From assembly GCA_016295545.1 (NCBI GenBank), contig JAEDLA010000048.1, positions 1 through 8,849 of the forward strand: DNA of 8,849 nt. The letters are read 5' to 3'. This DNA is from Oscillospiraceae bacterium. GTDB taxonomy: Bacteria; Bacillota; Clostridia; Oscillospirales; Ruminococcaceae. Below the pieces are notes generated by a model. It ran no database searches. It worked only from the letters and a program-made list of their open reading frames with translations, and had not been told where the DNA came from. Numbering within the stretch: position 1 is the stretch's first letter; each line of letters starts with the position of its first letter. The translations under genes were made by a program, and so were the position numbers. Positions 6,531 to 8,849 of this stretch are shown in pieces.

Positions 6531-6557
6531 TTAGCACTCAGGGAGTGAGAGTGCTAA
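6531..6557. promoter_or_regulatory. CIRCE operator (HrcA binding site)
   Basis: TTAGCACTC (6531-6539), a 9-nt spacer and GAGTGCTAA (6549-6557): both arms match the CIRCE consensus exactly and the spacer has the standard length. HrcA, kept active by GroEL in studied Firmicutes, binds here and represses the operon until heat or misfolded protein titrates the chaperonin. The spacer contains a further GAGTG (6543-6547), so the left CACTC could pair with either of two GAGTG copies in the transcript. Confidence 0.97.
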
Positions 6558-6580
6558 AGGAACGAAAGGTTGTGTGGATC

Positions 6581-7636
6581 GTGAACGACAGAAAGCTGAA
6601 AATATTAGCAGCTGTTGTAGACGAATACGTCAGAACGGGCGAGCCCGTCGGCTCTAAAGCAATCTCAAACCTTGCACATATCAACGTCTCCGCTGCCACT
6701 ATCAGAAATGATATGGCTGCCCTTGAACAAATGGGCTACCTTGAACAGCCCCATACCTCCGCAGGAAGAATCCCAACCTTTCTTGGATACAGACTTTATA
6801 TCGATGAGCTTATGACGCTGCCCTCCCTTTCAGATGAGGAAAAGTCAAGGCTTGATGCAATGCTCGGTGATGAAAATACTATCACTGAGGAGCTTCTCGT
6901 CCAGAACGCTGCCGCCGCTCTCACTGAGCTTACCCAGTGTACTGCCGTTATCACAAATTCTGCACCACGATTTTCTGTTATCTCCAAAGTTGAGGTGATA
7001 CCTACCGGAAAAAGAGTGTATGTTATACTGCTTATCACTTCCAGCGGAAATATCAAAAACAAGGCGTGCAGGCTGAAATTTGACCTGAGCCACGAGCAGC
7101 TTGAATTTTTTACACATTATATAGAGGAAAACCTCAGCGGCATTTCTATTGACGAGCTTTCGGAAGAAACCTTTGATAAAATGGTCGCCGCTATGAGTAC
7201 CTATATGCTTACTCTTTCACCGCTTATCAAGGGAATTTACGAGCTTTCAGCCGACCTGAGGCAGGAGGAGCTTACTATGAGCGGCGAGGAAAAGCTGTTT
7301 TCATGCAGCGAATTCGATAAAATGGAGGTTGTCCGATTTATCGAGCATAAAAACGAGCTTACCCAGATGCTTGATGATACGTTCAGCGGCATTCAGGTAA
7401 AGTTCGGCGCTGAAAACGACAGCTTCGTTATAGGCAATTCAAGCATGATCGTCTCAAAATACCGCAAGGACGGAAAAGAAGCCGGTTCCCTTGGCGTTAT
7501 CGGTCCTATGAGAGTTGATTATAAAAAAATTATACCTTATGTCGAATATCTTACTCAGAAAATTTCTTCAATTATGTCAGAAAATAACATGATAGAAGAA
7601 AATCCTGATCATATTCAGACTGATGAGGAGACGTAG
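6581..7636 (+). CDS. hrcA: HrcA heat-inducible transcription repressor
   Basis: With the GTG start at 6581 the protein has 351 residues, in the normal family range. It represses class I heat-shock operons at CIRCE, including its own. The N-terminal winged helix is clear: DRKLKILAAVVDEYVRTGEP (3-22), the recognition region VSAATIRNDMAALEQMGYLEQ (36-56) and PHTSAGRIPT (57-66). The GAF-like middle and the C-terminal GPMRVDYKKIIPYVEYL (308-324) also fit, followed by a short acidic tail. I chose GTG 6581 because family members begin just before DRKLKIL and AAAGG (6565-6569) lies 11 nt upstream. GTG 6572, which adds three residues, has AAAGGAA (6556-6562) at 9-nt spacing and is a real alternative. 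A GTG at 6545 falls inside CIRCE and is unlikely. It is the first gene of hrcA-grpE-dnaK, with a 22-nt gap to grpE. Confidence 0.96.
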   Translation: MNDRKLKILAAVVDEYVRTGEPVGSKAISNLAHINVSAATIRNDMAALEQMGYLEQPHTSAGRIPTFLGYRLYIDELMTLPSLSDEEKSRLDAMLGDENTITEELLVQNAAAALTELTQCTAVITNSAPRFSVISKVEVIPTGKRVYVILLITSSGNIKNKACRLKFDLSHEQLEFFTHYIEENLSGISIDELSEETFDKMVAAMSTYMLTLSPLIKGIYELSADLRQEELTMSGEEKLFSCSEFDKMEVVRFIEHKNELTQMLDDTFSGIQVKFGAENDSFVIGNSSMIVSKYRKDGKEAGSLGVIGPMRVDYKKIIPYVEYLTQKISSIMSENNMIEENPDHIQTDEET

Positions 7637-7658
7637 TACAGAAAGGAGCTTTACCGCA

Positions 7659-8261
7659 ATGTACGATAATACAGATTCTACAGAGAATATTGACGAGATT
7701 CAGGAGACTGCCCCCGATACTGAAAATACTCAGACGGATACAGAGCCTGTCCCTGCTGACAGTTCTGCTTCTGAAGAAGCCCTCGATGAGGACGATGCTG
7801 CAAGCGAATACAATGACCTTGCTCTTAAAACTGAGGAGCTTGAAAATGCACTCAGCGAAGCAAACGACAAGTATGTCAGACTGTTTGCAGAATATGACAA
7901 CTACCGCAAAAGAACATCAAAGGAAAAGACGGAAACCTATAATAACGCTCTTTCCAAGTGCATTGAAAATATCCTGCCCGTTGTTGACAGCTTTGAGCGC
8001 TCAGTTGAATCGGAATGTACCGATGAAAACTTCAAAAACGGCATGAAGATGATTTTCAATCAGCTTAAAGATATATTAAGCAAAATGAATGTTACAGAGG
8101 TTGAAGCTTTGGGTAAGGAATTCAACCCCAACGTTCACAATGCTATAAGCCAGCAGGACGGCACGGACTATGCTTCCGGATATGTCTGCATGGTTTATCA
8201 GAAGGGCTACAAGATGGGCGACAAGCTCATACGCCCCGCCATGGTTGCCGTGGCAAACTAA
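7659..8261 (+). CDS. grpE: GrpE nucleotide exchange factor
   Basis: A 200-residue cytoplasmic protein that releases ADP from DnaK, acting as a homodimer. Residues 1-50 are acidic and disordered-looking (Asp/Glu/Thr/Ser rich). Residues about 46-95 form the long dimerising helix (LALKTEELENALSEANDKYVRLFAEYDNYRKRT region), followed by the helical bundle ALSKCIENILPVVDSFERSV (97-116). The C-terminal beta domain that contacts DnaK carries GKEFNPNVHNAI (152-163) and ends GYKMGDKLIRPAMVAVAN. The ATG at 7659 is chosen because AAAGGAG (7642-7648) lies 10 nt before it. An in-frame ATG at 7623 would overlap the end of hrcA, add twelve basic residues not expected in GrpE, and has no comparable ribosome binding site. 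Its place between hrcA and dnaK is the standard Firmicute order. Confidence 0.97.
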   Translation: MYDNTDSTENIDEIQETAPDTENTQTDTEPVPADSSASEEALDEDDAASEYNDLALKTEELENALSEANDKYVRLFAEYDNYRKRTSKEKTETYNNALSKCIENILPVVDSFERSVESECTDENFKNGMKMIFNQLKDILSKMNVTEVEALGKEFNPNVHNAISQQDGTDYASGYVCMVYQKGYKMGDKLIRPAMVAVAN

Positions 8262-8267
8262 TTCTTC

Positions 8268-8285
8268 CGGAGCATAAATACTCCG
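8268..8285 (+). other. small intercistronic hairpin between grpE and dnaK
   Basis: CGGAG (8268-8272) pairs with CTCCG (8281-8285) around an 8-nt loop, within the 72-nt gap between the two genes. There is no T run, so it is not a terminator. It may set differential mRNA stability or have no role. The five-pair stem is short enough to be chance. Confidence 0.3.
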
Positions 8286-8288
8286 TAA

Positions 8289-8849
<561 letters not shown>

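Noticed and set aside
7623..7661. grpE starting at the ATG at 7623, overlapping hrcA
   Set aside because: It would put the good AAAGGAG site inside the coding region and add an atypical basic N-terminus. The ATG at 7659 is correctly spaced from that site.

Overview
The window looks like a chromosomal housekeeping region of a Gram-positive, low-to-moderate G+C Firmicute, most likely a Clostridia member close to Ruminococcus/Oscillospiraceae. The reasons are a SpoIID/LytB-type peptidoglycan protein, strong AGGAGG-type ribosome binding sites, TTGACA/TATAAT promoters, a perfect CIRCE operator in front of hrcA-grpE-dnaK, and a DnaK whose ATPase domain lacks the roughly 20-residue insert typical of Gram-negative DnaK. 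All genes are on the + strand. The genus is an inference from gene style, not a measured placement.

Layout: (1) 1-33, possible last codons of an unidentified upstream gene. (2) 54-1100, exported SpoIID/LytB-domain protein. (3) 1101-1328, a 228-bp non-coding composite palindrome with about 38-nt imperfect terminal inverted repeats and three internal hairpins. It fills exactly the space between the spoIID stop codon and the birA promoter. (4) 1330-3035, a two-gene unit from a perfect-consensus promoter: birA (biotin protein ligase/repressor) and an overlapping glycerophosphodiester phosphodiesterase gene. (5) 3093-6397, a monocistronic unit with its own promoter, leader hairpin, TTG-start gene for a 1030-residue YfhO-family membrane protein, structured 3' UTR and strong intrinsic terminator. 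(6) 6498-8849, the class I heat-shock operon: promoter, CIRCE, hrcA, grpE and the first 172 codons of dnaK, running off the window.

Functionally the region is a series of independent units: cell-wall remodelling (SpoIID), biotin attachment (BirA), phospholipid-headgroup turnover (GDPD), envelope glycosylation (YfhO) and protein folding. HrcA represses its own operon at CIRCE, and GrpE is the nucleotide exchange factor for DnaK. I found no defence system, prophage, CRISPR array, insertion sequence with a transposase, tRNA or rRNA. The coding content is ordinary. The most unusual object is the composite palindromic element at 1101-1328, which resembles a MITE or complex intergenic repeat. Second are the structured 3' UTR of the YfhO gene and the repeated pentamer inside the CIRCE spacer.
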